In this document: positions 1 to 10,640 of the stretch, piece by piece
How positions within the stretch are numbered: the stretch's first letter is position 1
Layout: each line of letters starts with the position of its first letter
NCBI RefSeq assembly: GCF_013368755.1
Contig: NC_049564.1
Location: forward strand, 3,294,001 to 3,358,000
Origin: Talaromyces rugulosus
Taxonomy: Eukaryota; Ascomycota; Eurotiomycetes; Eurotiales; Trichocomaceae
Direction of reading: 5' to 3'
Length of the DNA: 64,000 nucleotides
The notes under the pieces: generated by a model
The model's input: only the letters and a program-made list of their open reading frames with translations
Database searches by the model: none
Told to the model about the DNA's origin: nothing
Position numbers and translations under genes: made by a program

Positions 1-840
1 AGTACATTAAACAGATTCTACAGAAACTTAAAGACTACCAGCTATATATAAAAGCTTCAAAGTGCAGTTTCCATCAGCAGAGGGTAAAATTCCTAGGCTA
101 TGTCATTAATGAGCAAGGAACCTTGATGGACACCGAACGAACTGAAGTTATTCGGAACTAGCCTAAACCAAAGTCTGCAAAAAAGATCCAAGTTTTCTTA
201 GGCTTTACTAGGTTCTTTAGAAAATTTATAAGAAGCTTTTCAACTATAACAGCACCGCTATCTAAGATACTTAAAAGAGATCCCAAAATAAGGACTTATA
301 GATTCAAACTGACTCTAGAAACAAAGAAGACTTTTAAAAAGCTTCATAACACTTTCAAAAGTCCTCTGGTAGTAAGACACTTTAACCTAGAAAAAAGAAT
401 CAAGATTATTACAGATACCTCAAAGATTAGAAAAGAAGCCATACTTCTACAACCAGACTCCAATACAGATCCTATTAGGACCTGGGTCGGCTCTAACTCA
501 GAACCGACTAAAAACCAAGTATACTAGTATCCAGTTGCTTTCTTAAACCAAAAGTATAGCAAAACAGAACATCATTAGCTAGTGCATGACTAGGAATTGG
601 AAGCAATTATATTTACTTTCCAGAAATAGCGTCACTACCTTAAAGGTAGCAAGCACCCCATCAGAGTACAAATAGACTATAATAATTTAACTTACTTCTT
701 TACTACAAAGAAGTTGAATATAAAGCAGACTAGATAGACTTAGCTTCTAATAGCTTATAATTTTGAGATTAAATATAAACCTGGGGTAAAAAACTCTTTA
801 AACACTCCATCCCAACACCTAGACTTTTTTAAAGACAGGA
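1..840 (+). pseudogene. Gyp-Z reverse transcriptase C-terminus and RNase H
   Basis: About 60-120 reads KCSFHQQRVKFLGYVINEQG, the RT segment after the catalytic YxDD; that motif itself is upstream of the window. A connection region follows (VFLGFTRFFRKFI-like near 190-235). Then comes RNase H with ITDTSK near 410-425 for the usual DASxxGxGAVL block, and the ELEAI...[18 protein letters not shown] block near 600-690. The tail (INT.PSQHLDF near 800-830) matches the gypsy 'ADALSR' end of RNase H. Several in-frame TAG/TAA stops make it non-functional. In the intact family this enzyme copies the element RNA into DNA and degrades the template. Confidence 0.82.
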
Positions 841-1372
841 AGAGAGAAGAAGATATTAGATTATTACCAACTTTACAATACAAATTGAAATTAAACATAT
901 TAGAGTCCGGTATAAGGCTGGCAAGCTTGATATCTTTAAAGGATAGTCCCAGTAGGGCAAGCTTATCCTAAGGGGAAAGCCTCAGTACGGATTTGTGTAT
1001 AAACGGTCAGATTTCCAGAGCCTACTATTGCTAGAAAAGACTTACACTTGGAGTAATACAAGCCAAGGATATTTTTGGCTTTTTAACGCTATCAACTGTG
1101 GACCTAATACAGAAGCTGTAAGAAGAGAACGTCTTTTCTTAATAGAAAATAGTTCTAGCAGACAGGATTTCTAAATCTAAATTAATAGACTTGCCTAGAA
1201 ACTAAGTCAAAAACAACTCGAAGGCAACTAGAAATCTATCTAGAAACCAAGTCAGAAATGACTCAAAGACAACTAGAAACTAAGTCAGGAACTTGAAGAT
1301 GGCTTGGAGTACTAAGAATAGTCTTCTATATTACCACAAGAGGATATATGTGCTAAAGGATATAGCTCTGCA

Positions 1373-2115
1373 GAGTAAACTCATGAAGTTGCATTATAAC
1401 TATCTATATACAGGTCATTTTGGCGTCACAAGAACTCTTAACTTAATAAGTCAAAAGTATTATTAGCCCAGGATAGATCAAGATATAGACAAATACGTTT
1501 GTACTTGTGAGATATATCAGCTTGCAAAGGTGTAAAGGCATTGACCTTATAGTTAATTGCAATCATTACCAGTCCCCTTAAGACTGAGTAAAAGCTTGTC
1601 TATGGACTTCGTTATAGATCTGTCTCTGAGTAGACTTCAGAAAGAAGTTTATGACTCTATATTGGTCGTTGTTAACCGCTTTACTAAGCTGGGCACCTAT
1701 ATTCCTTGTAAGAAGAGTATTAATGCTGAAGAACTTGCAGATATAATAATCGAGAGAGTTTTTAATATCTATGGCTATCTAGATAGCATCGTTACTGACT
1801 GAGGATTGCTTTTCACTAGCGGATTCTGGTTTGAACTAATGTATCAGTTCGGAATCAAGTGATGATTGAGCACTGTTTTTTACCTATAGACGGACAGCCA
1901 GACGGAGAGATTGAACTAGGTTATAGAACATTATCTATGCTGCTATACGAACTAGCGACAGGATAACTGGGTATAGTATTTGTCAGTAGCTCAGTTCGCT
2001 TATAATAACTTAAAATATGCAAGCACTAGGACGATTTTATTTAAAGGCCTAATTAGCTTCAATCTGAAGCCTTCCTTTGATAACCATATTGAACCTTCCA
2101 TAGTTTAATCGACGC
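1373..2115 (+). pseudogene. Gyp-Z integrase (HHCC and DDE core)
   Basis: The zinc-binding head lies at about 1380-1535 (KLHYNYLYTGHFGV ... KYVCTCEIYQ). The canonical CxxCQ end reads CEIYQ: the last Cys is Tyr, a single TGT-to-TAT transition as RIP makes. The core continues through the 1557-1802 open segment: SMDFVIDLSLS carries the first catalytic Asp, and DSIVTD at about 1785-1800 the second, followed by a TGA stop. The Glu block is near 1895-1930 (TER/LN region). Intact family members insert the cDNA into chromosomes with a 5-bp target duplication. Not functional here. Confidence 0.82.
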
Positions 2116-2209
2116 AAGAGCGCGTCAAGAAATTAAAAGAAATTAGGGAGCAGATAAAGCTTCATCTTGAAGAAGCAACCTAGGTGCAAGCCATCTATTA
2201 TAATAAACA

Positions 2210-2669
2210 TCACCAACTAAAAGAGTACGCTGTGGGTGACCGGGTGCTATTATCTATAAAAAACCTCAAATCCTTTAGGCCAAACAAGAAGCTTGACTTC
2301 CTATATAAAAGAAGCTTTGAGATTATTGAAAGAATAGGAAAGTAAGCTTACCAGCTCCAGCTACCGGCGAATTGGCATCGAATTCACCCTGTTTTCCATG
2401 TCTCTTTATTAGAACCATATTATCCACAGAGAGGAGAAGAAAGTGAACGGAAACCACAAGCGATTATTGTGGATAACAAAAAAGAATAGGAAATCAAAGC
2501 CATCATCAACTATCACACCTACCGCAGACAAACCAAGTACTTAGTAAAATAGCTTAGATATCCTTCTTATAAGAATAAATAATTAGATAAAGAAGACCTC
2601 AGCAATACAAAAGAACTCCTTAAAGAATATCACCAGTCAGCAGCCTACAAAGCAAAAAGAAGATAGACC
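2210..2669 (+). pseudogene. Gyp-Z integrase C-terminus with chromodomain
   Basis: The segment begins with the gypsy C-terminal block (YxVGDRVLLSIKNL-like at about 2225-2280, then HPVFHVSLLEPYYP at 2383-2425). From about 2480 to 2640 the translation resembles a chromodomain: EIKAIINYHTYRRQTKYLVK, a stop at an expected Trp, RYPSYKNK, another stop at Trp, then EDLSNTKELLKEYH. Chromodomains on integrases steer insertion to marked chromatin. The Trp codons that build the aromatic cage are among those now read as TAG, consistent with RIP. Confidence 0.8.
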
Positions 2670-5127
2670 CTTTTCCTAAGAACAGGTTTTTTGGTCTTCA
2701 TCACTTTAAGGCCTCCTACCCAAAGCCAACTAGAAGCCACAAAGGCTCCGACTCGGAACCATCCTAGTATATAAATATGACCTCCTCACCTCCACTACAC
2801 CCCTTAACACCACCAACAAGGATTACTACTTGGCCATAAGAGAGAGCCGGCTGTACTCCAGAATCACTCTTCCTATTTTTCCCACCAGGTTTCAGGTTTA
2901 ACGAGGATTCTACGAGGAAATCGCACAACGAGAAAGAAGATTTCATTATTCAAAAAAACAAAAGAAAACCAACCACCAAGACTAAACTACTGTCCCGAAG
3001 GACCACCCCACGCAGGAGGACTCCACAAAACACCGCCATGGCGGCGGGCGGCAGGGGAAGCAGGAGCAGCAGAGACAGCGGCAGGTGTAATGCCAAAATA
3101 TTCATTCTATTACCATCAGTACTAGACTAGGCAAAAGCCCTATTGAAAGTAAATGCCAAAAAGGGATTATATTTACTTACTGATTCAAGATTTAAAAAAT
3201 CTAGCCTATAGTGCTTTTAATCCGGTTAAAGTGGGCTTCCAATACTGTGACTCGGTCCGACTTAGATGGTCCCAGCGAGCGAATCTGCGATTGAGAGGAT
3301 GATGAGGATAGCTCTCTATAGAACGTCCCCTTGATAACCCGAACCCAATTGGCGGCTGCCTGGATGGCCTCTAGAGATATGCCTAAACGGAATATTGCTT
3401 GCACAATGCAGAATGAGACCAACTGCAAGTCTGGTATAGAATTGCATTTTACTTTCAAACAGGAACAGCAACAATACTTTTCTGTTGGCAGACGCCGTAT
3501 ACAGAAATTCTAGTGGTGATCCACTAGTTTTACATAATATAAACAGGGGTGGCTCTGCCGAAGTACTAAGTATTTATCCGCCACAGAGACAGTATCAAAG
3601 TATGCAGAAAGGACCCTCACCAATTGAGCTAACTCCTGACTAGTTAACCAATATAGACTGTATACTCTAAGCGCACACAAAGGAGCCTTAGATTAAGGAT
3701 CATAGTATTTTAAAAAGTCTAGCTAGTCGCTAGACAGAAGAATATCAGGGATACCTGGGGCAGAAACCACTGGTACAGGCGTCTCAAAGGCGGCCTATGT
3801 ATGATGAAAAGTCTTATTAGCATTCTCCATCATGTTTTCAGCTAAGGAAGCTGAAGTGGCATCCCTGGTAGAGTCAGATTTAAGGCAATCAGTTATATTG
3901 GCATCAGGCTCAAAAGATGACAAGTCTGAATTTTCCTAAAAATTGGATATACCTATTAGTATCTACTATATATACTATCTACCTAGGCCCCAAGACGAAG
4001 CCTACTAGGAGGAAGAAACTAAGGTCAATTTAAGAAAGCCTATATCGAACTACTTATAATAATAAGGAGTATATCAAGCTCTTTAGTGGTAATAGCAGGA
4101 GGAGTAAAAATATTCTTTTATTATTTAAACCTGTTAGCTAATAATCTAATAATTACTAGATGACTATTATAAGAAGTCTTAGAGATAACTGTGGTAACTT
4201 AGGATATTAAAGTACTATACTATTCTACTAGGAACTGACTTAAAGCTGACTAGGAGCCTCTTAAGGAAGTACTTACTAGAGTAAGGTGGTGAGTATCGCG
4301 GCTATGATGAGTAGAGCCCGAGGGCCCATGATAGGTTGGGGTTTTCTATAAGAATGTTAGGATAGGTCAATATGCATCTGAACTGGGAGATGAATGGGCT
4401 TGGGGGCGTGAGGGGCTATTGCTGGCAGAGGCAGAAGCAGAATAGGATAAAGAAAAAAGCTTGATTCTAAGAACTACCATGATTTAAGATTAGTAAAATG
4501 TCTGTAATAGCTTACAACTCGAAACTAATTGATAGAGGAATCAACAAGGGGCATATACCAAGGTGTTGCTGTGTATGGATAAGGAACATCCTATGTTTAT
4601 TTTTGGAGTTTCTATATGTCAACACACGCGTGGGTGGATCTACCCACTACTGTACTAAACCGCCTTCCAAATCAGGAAACTGTGATGTCCTTTATTTTAA
4701 TTGGCTGGCTGCCGCAGCAACCACTGTGTTAGATATAAGGTTATTCCCAACCTACAGATACAAGGTCTCGAGGACGATCCCTTCCAGGAGAGATGGATTG
4801 TAAAGTGCCAGGCTTAGGAATACCAATCTGGCTTACAAAGGCCTGCATATCCTCCGCGGGTTGAGTTGATACATCACAAAGGATACATCTACCCCTCATG
4901 CTCGGTGAATATAACCCTGTTAGGAAGTAGGATCTCATCTAGATCAGGCTTATAAGCTTGAGACCCCATCCCCCAGGATGAAGGGGCTCAAGCGGTTTAT
5001 TCTATATCAATATAACCCATATCTATTTACTTTATATACTGCCTCGACTCCTAGTAGGAACCCCCTCAGAGCCCAGTAGGTTCCAACTCCCTCATATATA
5101 AGTCTTTCAGACACCACCCACTTTACA
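2670..5127. other. Unresolved stretch between Gyp-Z and truncated Gyp-I
   Basis: I recognise no domain here. About 3030-3080 and 3230-3350 keep CpG and look little touched by RIP, and an 85-codon open segment lies at 3201-3458 on the minus strand without recognisable family. A C+A-rich stretch lies at 2760-3010. About 4490-5120 is another CpG-retaining patch with short opposing open segments (4498-4803 +, 4741-4938 -), neither recognised. The stretch ends abruptly at about 5127, where homology to Gyp-I starts. It may hold LTR or leader sequence of Gyp-Z or relics of DNA transposons; I cannot tell which. Confidence 0.4.
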
Positions 5128-6010
5128 CTATGCATAGTTGGAGCTCATTATCTTTTTTTAGTATAAAAAGGATAGGGGTTTCTACTAGGCTTTTAGATGG
5201 TTTAATCCAATCTTTTTCCTGTGCTTTACTCAGGTAGTTCTTTAGGACCTCACATTTGGTTTCTGTGAGCCCGTATATAGGTTTGTAAGGGGGAGCTATC
5301 CCTAGTTCTAAGTCTATAGCATGGTCATATTCCGCATGTTTAGGCAGTATACTGACAGCTCTCTCTAAGAATACATCCGTATAGTCGGATAGATAATCTG
5401 GTAGTTAAAGCTTATCTGTTCCAGATATCTCTATATCTGACAGTGCTTCCTAGATACGCATTCTATTATCTCCTTATAGAATATAAACGGCATATAAGCG
5501 CAAGCCTAATTCTAATATGTCTTGAGGGTCTATCTAGTATACTACACACCCAGCTACCAGGCTTTCATATGCTTCATAGGGAGACATAGTCTTTATCTCT
5601 TCAACCAACGCACAGTCCCAGTATCTAAACTGCCCTGCGACCTAATCTATATCAGGATTTATCTTTTTTAATCAAGACATACCGAGGATTATATTATATC
5701 CATCAATATCTACTGTATAAAGGGGGTGTCTGCTTATTTGGGTCAGCCCCTCAGAGTCTATAACTCTTATATCTGTGTAGTATTATCTATATATTCAGAC
5801 AACTCACCTGTCAATGGCTTTTACTAGCCTAGGGGCTTTTCTAGTAGTCCTAGTAAACTTCTCAGCGAGTTCCTAGCTTACGAAATTGCCCTGGGCATCA
5901 CTATTAATAAGAATCCACACCTTCGCGGTTCCTAATAGCTTAGAGAGTTCTGTTTCTATTATCAATAGTTACTCTTCCTCTATATCCCCCTTATAGGCTA
6001 TCCTTAGCAC
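5128..6010 (-). pseudogene. Gyp-I copy 2 protease and RT N-terminus remnant
   Basis: About 5870-5930 (minus) reads TLINSDAQGNFVS, the protease active-site block; copy 1 has TLIDSGAQGNFVS. Both the catalytic Asp (to Asn) and the Gly of DSG (to Asp) are lost by G-to-A changes. Further on, the linker and the RT entry (LPDYLSDYTDVF, then AIDLELGIAPPYKPIY and PILFILKKDNELQLCI) are readable until the break at 5128. Non-functional. Confidence 0.8.
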
Positions 6011-6059
6011 GGCCACTATATACAAGCACTAAAGTCCTAGTTTTTTAACAGTTCAGACG

Positions 6060-7212
6060 CCTTTTGCACTTCATCAAACCCCTTTTTATAGCATTCTCTT
6101 TCTTAGTATCCTATCTTGCCACAATAGTTGCAGATAGACCCAGTCCAATCCCCTTTAGGCTTCCCACGTTCCTTTCCCTTCAGATTTCCACTACTGCTTC
6201 TGCCTACAACAACCTCGTCCCTTTAAGGGAACTAGTCATCCTTTCCATATTTGTCTATAGGGGGTCTCGCTCTAGCACAGTAATGGTTCAGGGCTACCCA
6301 GTATTCATTACTACTGCTACTGTGACTATCCTGCTGTCAGGAATTTCTTATCTTTTGATATTCAGGTATAACATCTTCCAGCTTCTATAGAAATTGCACA
6401 GTGCCCTTATACATTCAAGATTTCTCTAGATACTTCTATGACTTATCTTAAATAGGCTATAGAATCTTTATCATAAAAAGCTTCATACACTGTTCTTTAC
6501 TATACTATATATCTATCTAGTCTTTAAAAATTCATAGATAGCAGACAAATTCCTATACTAATTAACCTTTCAACTATCTGATATTATTATAATCTTATAT
6601 AGCAGTAATATAAAGAAGCTTAGGATCATAAAACAGTCGCTGCAGGTACACTTTAAAGTCTTTCTAAGTAATAGATTCTAATTCCTTCTTTTTCTAATAT
6701 ATATTGAAGTTAAGAAATTGCTTAAAGCTTAGATTATCTAAAGCTTCACCAACTTTATAATATAGATATTAGCTATACCACTCTAGATATCTACTAAACC
6801 ATGATTCTGTATATCCTATAAATATCTTAAGTTCAGTCAGAGATTTCCTATTATAGAGATCCTTTATTTTAAATCTTAAAAGGCGCTTCTCTACGGGAAT
6901 TATATTGATTCGGGGTCTCTTTTTCCCATGAATGCTGCTGTCAGGAGTTCCAGTATCTTGGTTCTCATGCACTAATATGCTATATAGCTACACTCAGATT
7001 TATAGAATCTACTATTTTAGATTCACAATATAGAGCTCTTAGTCTAGCTAGGTTTTTATGGCTTCAAGTTCTTCCATCAACATATCCTCTAGTTCCTATT
7101 CTGAAAATGGCTACACCATCCCTAGGTCCAGGTCTTCACTAATAGGGTGATTCTCTTCCAGTTCTACTACCAATTCTTTTCTATTACTATATCCATCCAG
7201 TATTTCCAACAT
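6060..7212 (-). pseudogene. Gyp-I copy 2 gag remnant
   Basis: On the minus strand the start codon at 7212 aligns with the gag start at 15430 of copy 1, and the coding sequence runs to about 6060. It keeps the stretch HENQDTGTPDSS (6970-6930 region) and the capsid block LTELKIFIGYTESWFSRYLEWYS, matching LTELETFIGRAESWFDKYPKWYS in copy 1. In-frame stops interrupt it. The open segment at 6064-6390 on the opposite strand is only its shadow. Confidence 0.8.
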
Positions 7213-7339
7213 GCTGGGTTAGATTTCTACTGCCAATACAGAATATTCAGTGATATTAGTAGGAATAGGGGTGCTTCTGGTAATAACCATAATTCTAAAA
7301 CTTGCTAGTCCTCTTCCTAAAGGTAAAGAGTAATCAGAA

Positions 7340-7550
7340 TATAAGGATATTATATAGAAAGCAGACAAGAGTTGGATTTAATAGTAAAGCTATAGTTCAC
7401 TAGATAGTCAAACTAATTGCTGACCTTTGGCAACCCCTATGTGAAGGTCAGTATATATATGCCGCTTTATTAGTGGCTTAGCAACCCTCTGTGAGGCTAG
7501 TGTAGCGAGGTGCGGCATCTGGTGCGTCCCGAAGGTCTCACGGCCTCACA
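7340..7550 (-). repeat. Gyp-I LTR (5' LTR of copy 2)
   Basis: This 211-bp repeat matches the LTRs at 8604-8814 and 15558-15768 over its full length. It ends in CCTCACA (+ strand); the other terminus, TGTGAGG in the other copies, is mutated to TATAAGG. The internal landmarks (tandem TATATATATG, the AGTGTAGCGAGGTGCGGC block) are shared. Differences from the other LTRs are G-to-A and C-to-T. Confidence 0.92.
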
Positions 7551-8603
7551 CAAAAACTCTCTCTATCCATAACACTTAAATCATCAACAATAGATACACT
7601 CAACATATCTACAATACTGCCGCCAGGTTTATTCAAATAGAAAAGTGCCATAGACCATCATTAAAAAGTGTCAACACCTCTACAACTCTCTCAAACATAA
7701 AGGTAATAAACATCCTATACAACATACAAGGCAAAAGAAAATAGCTTATACTTAACAATATTCTCTTTATTCCCTCTACACATACAAACCTTATATCTAT
7801 ATTTCAGCTTCTCAAACAAGGAGCAAAGGTCAAATTTTCAAGCAAAGATACTAGTATTCATAACAAATTAAACAGCAAGAATCTATATACAATAAGCCAA
7901 TATCATAAAGTATATACACTTAATACTTAAATAAATCATAATTTTCTTATTTATCATATTAGTCCACAGATAACTCTCTGATACCACCAACTAGCTCACT
8001 TAAGCAATATAAACCTACAACAACTCAAGAAACAAACATACAGGGTCTAAGATCTGGAACTATATCAACCATGCAACCCATATCTTCAGGAGCACATGAT
8101 TAAGAAACCTCACAAATCTTCTAGCAAGAAAAAGAAGTATACAATAGAACTTCTCCATATCAACATTACAGACTTATTTGATAAAGGCCTAGACAGCAGT
8201 TACTACTAGCTCACGATTATTAATAACTTCACAGGATAGATAGAAATTATCCCCATACTATATTAATAGAAATTTATCATAAAATTACTACATTTCTTCC
8301 TCGACCATAACAAGCGCCTGGAACAAAAGTGTAGATAAATATAATTTGATCAGATTCTAAAGCAAATAGGAAAAGAAATAAAATTTACTCTCTTTTCTTA
8401 GATAATCCAGGCTAAAATTACAAATATGGACCAATACCAGCAGAATAGAGTTACTAAAAGAGCATACAAAACAATTTATAATCAAGTTAGCCCAACACTA
8501 GCATATACAAAACTATCTTTTAAATTCTAGCCCGAAATCGCTTAAACTACAGTATTCTTATCTAACTAATCTTTATTATCCAAGCTCTATATAACTCTAT
8601 ATC
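7551..8603 (+). pseudogene. Cop-1: Ty1/copia integrase region, upstream half
   Basis: From about 8090 to 8603 the + strand reads as a copia-type integrase: KKKKYTIELLHINITDLFDKG, a TIINNFTG block (usual DDFTR), then FILKQIGKEI and NRVTKRAYKTIYNQVSPTLAYTKLSFKF followed by PEIA (the xxLPxxxWxEA region). Many TAG stops. About 7551-8090 should be the protease/integrase N-terminus but I cannot pin a motif. The segment is cut at 8603 by Gyp-I and continues at 15769. With Gyp-I and one ATATC removed, the frame reads ...TLYQA... without a shift. Confidence 0.75.
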
Positions 8604-8814
8604 TGTGAGGATATTATATAGAGAGCAGGCAAGAGTTGGATTCGATAGTAAAGCTATGGTTCGCTAGGTAGTCAAACTGATTGCTGACCTTCGGCAACCC
8701 CTGTGCGAAGGTCAGTATATATATGCCGCTTCATTAGTGGCTTGGCAACCCTCTGTAAGGCTAGTGTAGCGAGGTGCGGCATCTAGTGCGTCCCAAAGGT
8801 CTCACGGCCTCACA
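8604..8814 (-). repeat. Gyp-I 3' LTR
   Basis: 211 bp, TGTGAGG...CCTCACA, preceded on the + strand by the target duplication ATATC (8599-8603). Compared with 15558-15768 I count five differences, all C/T or G/A. It contains CTGATTGCT (8677-8685), which pairs with the putative primer site of the element with one mismatch. Confidence 0.95.
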
Positions 8815-8831
8815 TTACCCCCCCTTTTCTT
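8815..8831 (-). other. Gyp-I polypurine tract
   Basis: On the minus strand the bases just inside the 3' LTR read AAGAAAAGGGGGGGTAA. This is a purine run directly abutting the LTR, as needed for plus-strand DNA synthesis priming. Its position confirms the element's orientation. Confidence 0.85.
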
Positions 8832-9150
8832 AGAAGCTGCGCCAGTATTCTTCGCGCAGGTTCTTGTAGGAGGTGTAAATAAGCTCAGGCGCCGTTGTTA
8901 TGGGGACCAGCGCGTGTAGTGTGTGGACCCACCCACGTGTGTTATTAATATATCGTTTATAGGTTGGGCCGTCGTTTATTTCTTCTTTCTCACTACTAAA
9001 CAGTCTATTGTGCTGCTATTAACCCTGTACTTGTCCCCCCTGCTCTCTCATTTGTTTATGCTATCCAAACATAAGTGATATGTCCTTTGCTAGTTGTCTT
9101 ATATCGATTACAATACCTGTTTGAACATTTACTCAGTTTATTGTTCGCTG

Positions 9151-10405
9151 ATGATTTGCAGAATAGCTCCAAAAAAGAAGACCCCCCACCACCTCCCAGC
9201 TACTTCACTGATCACCTCGTCCTCTGGCGGGGATATCTCTACATCAGGCTGTACCCGGCCAACATATACTACTAGTGGTGTAGCCGCTGGTGTGCTGCAG
9301 TCTACAGTGTAGAAAAAATCATCAAAGAAGTCACCCTTAAAGAAGGGCAAGTCCGCTGCTACTCCCCCCTCTGTAAAAAAACGCGTGCGCTTCCCCTCCC
9401 CTGTCAATGCCAATAGGGACGACGTCGAGGACAAAGACGACGATGATAATGAAGACGACGAAGCCAATACTGTGCTGCCTAGCACGCCGACCCCCTCGCC
9501 CTGTTACAGGCCTCGTGCGCGTCTCTTGGAGGCGCATTTCCTGCCTTGCCAGCAGTGCCTACAGTCGTTGGACTGTGATCCTGACCTAGAGTGCCCTGGT
9601 CTTGGCGACAAACCCTGCCCCCAATGCAAGGGGTTGAAAAAGTCTGCAGCTAAGTGCTGCCTGGTGAGTTCCTCTTTCGCCTATATATTTCCGCAGGTAT
9701 TGATATTCACTAGGTTCCCGCGGAGTAGCTTGACTAGGCTATCATAATTATAGAACTGGTGGCGACCCGTGTTGCTAGTTAGGAGGATACTATTAAGGTA
9801 TTAGACATGGCGATACGTTGTTGGTCTGATCCTCGTTCAGCTAAGCCCCCAACCAATATAGGTAGTTCTGCTTCTACTGCAGTGACATAAGATAATTCGC
9901 CCGCTATTATAATGGCGGATTCTCCAGCTGCTGCCTAGCAGTCTATAAGCCGATACCCTGCCCCCTTCAGTGGCCCTATGTTGGGTGTTGCTGCCCTATA
10001 TGGGCCGACTATGTTGCTCTACATGCAGTATAGGTTATTCGCCCCTGGTTATAGGGAATCCTTTGGTAGTTATAGCGCTGGGTTTGATCCTGAACTCGCG
10101 CGTCTGCTGGCTAGGGTGCATAAGGCAACTCGCGTTCTTGGTGACTATCTCCACTATTGGGGGTATGTCTGAAAAATTCCTTCTTATACAGTAATGCCGC
10201 GGCCTTCAGGCCTGAATTAAAATGTGTTTGCTTGCCCTTTAGGGCTTTTTATGAATATCCTGGTGATCTAGTGTGGTGCCCTGCGGGGCTTATGTTTAGA
10301 TACCCCTGGGTGGTTTGGGTTCGTTTTGTTCTTTATCTTTTTTACGCAGCATGCGCAGCCTTTAGGCCCTCAATGGAAAGTCCCTTTTATTCCTCTTCCC
10401 TTTAG
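9151..10405 (+). pseudogene. Antisense spliced gene inside Gyp-I; cysteine-rich, unknown function
   Basis: Runs opposite to pol. Model: exon 1 from ATG 9151 (or a RIP-lost ATG, now ATA, at 9163 giving APKKK...) to 9663; intron 9664-9713 (GTGAGT...CTAG, 50 bp); exon 2 9714-10162; intron 10163-10242 (GTATGT...TTTAG, 80 bp); exon 3 to TAG at 10405. Both introns keep the frame; about 370 residues. The N-terminus is Ser/Lys-rich (KKSSKKSPLKKGK, KKRVRF), then an acidic run (DDVEDKDDDDNEDDE), then a Cys cluster at about 9541-9660: CQQC, CDPDLEC, CPQC, CC, suggestive of zinc binding. Exon 2 carries FDPELARLLARVHKATRVLGDYLHYWG. In-frame stops (9310, 9726, 9735, 9780 and two more) are TAG/TAA, as RIP would make from Gln or Trp. 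I do not recognise a named family. It could be a retroelement accessory gene or a captured host gene. Confidence 0.6.
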
Positions 10406-10430
10406 TTCGCTGGCGTAGTTCCAACATAGT

Positions 10431-10640
10431 TTACCCTTCAGCTTTCTTTTGCAGATAGACGTCAAGGGCTTCGGTTTCTCCGACAGTTTCTTCTGGTTCC
10501 CAGGTGGCTTCCTCAATCGGCCACCCTTTCCATTGGACCATATATTCCGTTCCCCTGCCTCTCTTCTGGTCCCGAACTATTCCTTGAATAGTATACTCAG
10601 GTTCGCCATCTACTAGTACCGGTCCTGGAGAAGTATGGTT
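10431..10640 (-). pseudogene. Gyp-I chromodomain (pol C-terminus)
   Basis: The minus strand reads an open, well-kept chromodomain: LVDGEPEYTIQGIVRDQKR, then GRGTEYMVQWKGWPIEEATW, then EPEETVGETEALDVYLQKK and a TAA stop at 10431-10433. The aromatic cage positions (Y, W, W) are present. Chromodomains at integrase ends target insertion to modified histones. The stop lies 25 bp from the end of the opposing spliced gene, so the two are convergent. Confidence 0.9.

Larger units (their letters stand above)
1..2669 (+). mobile_element. Gyp-Z: degraded 3' part of a Ty3/gypsy chromovirus (pol)
   Basis: The + strand translates, with many TAG/TAA stops, as the second half of a gypsy polyprotein in the usual order: RT thumb, RNase H, integrase, C-terminal chromodomain. 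The window starts inside RT, so the 5' part lies outside. I could not find an LTR after the pol end near 2669. Replacing stops with Gln or Trp restores family motifs, which points to RIP. It is distinct in sequence from Gyp-I, II and III. Confidence 0.85.
5128..7550 (-). mobile_element. Gyp-I copy 2: 5' part only (LTR, gag, protease, start of RT)
   Basis: This is collinear with 13345-15768 of the complete Gyp-I copy and in the same orientation. It has a 211-bp 5' LTR (7340-7550), then gag, protease and the RT N-terminus. It stops at about 5128 in the middle of the RT motif that reads LRLCID in copy 1, so the rest of pol and the 3' LTR are lost. It carries more transitions than copy 1; for example, the LTR start TGTGAGG reads TATAAGG. 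The 3' break abuts unrelated sequence, so truncation by deletion or a later rearrangement is likely. Confidence 0.88.

Noticed and set aside
4498..4938. Opposing 65- and 101-codon open segments as host genes
   Set aside because: No recognisable domain, no intron signals supporting longer models, and they lie next to a truncated element.
9138..9485. A minus-strand Ser-rich 115-codon segment at the Gyp-I 3' end as an extension of pol
   Set aside because: Pol ends with a TAA at 10431, well before; this segment is the reverse of the Lys/Asp-rich exon of the opposing spliced gene.
9664..9696. A 33-bp first intron in the Gyp-I antisense gene ending at CCGCAG
   Set aside because: Too short for fungal introns and puts exon 2 out of frame; the 50-bp version ending at 9713 keeps the frame.
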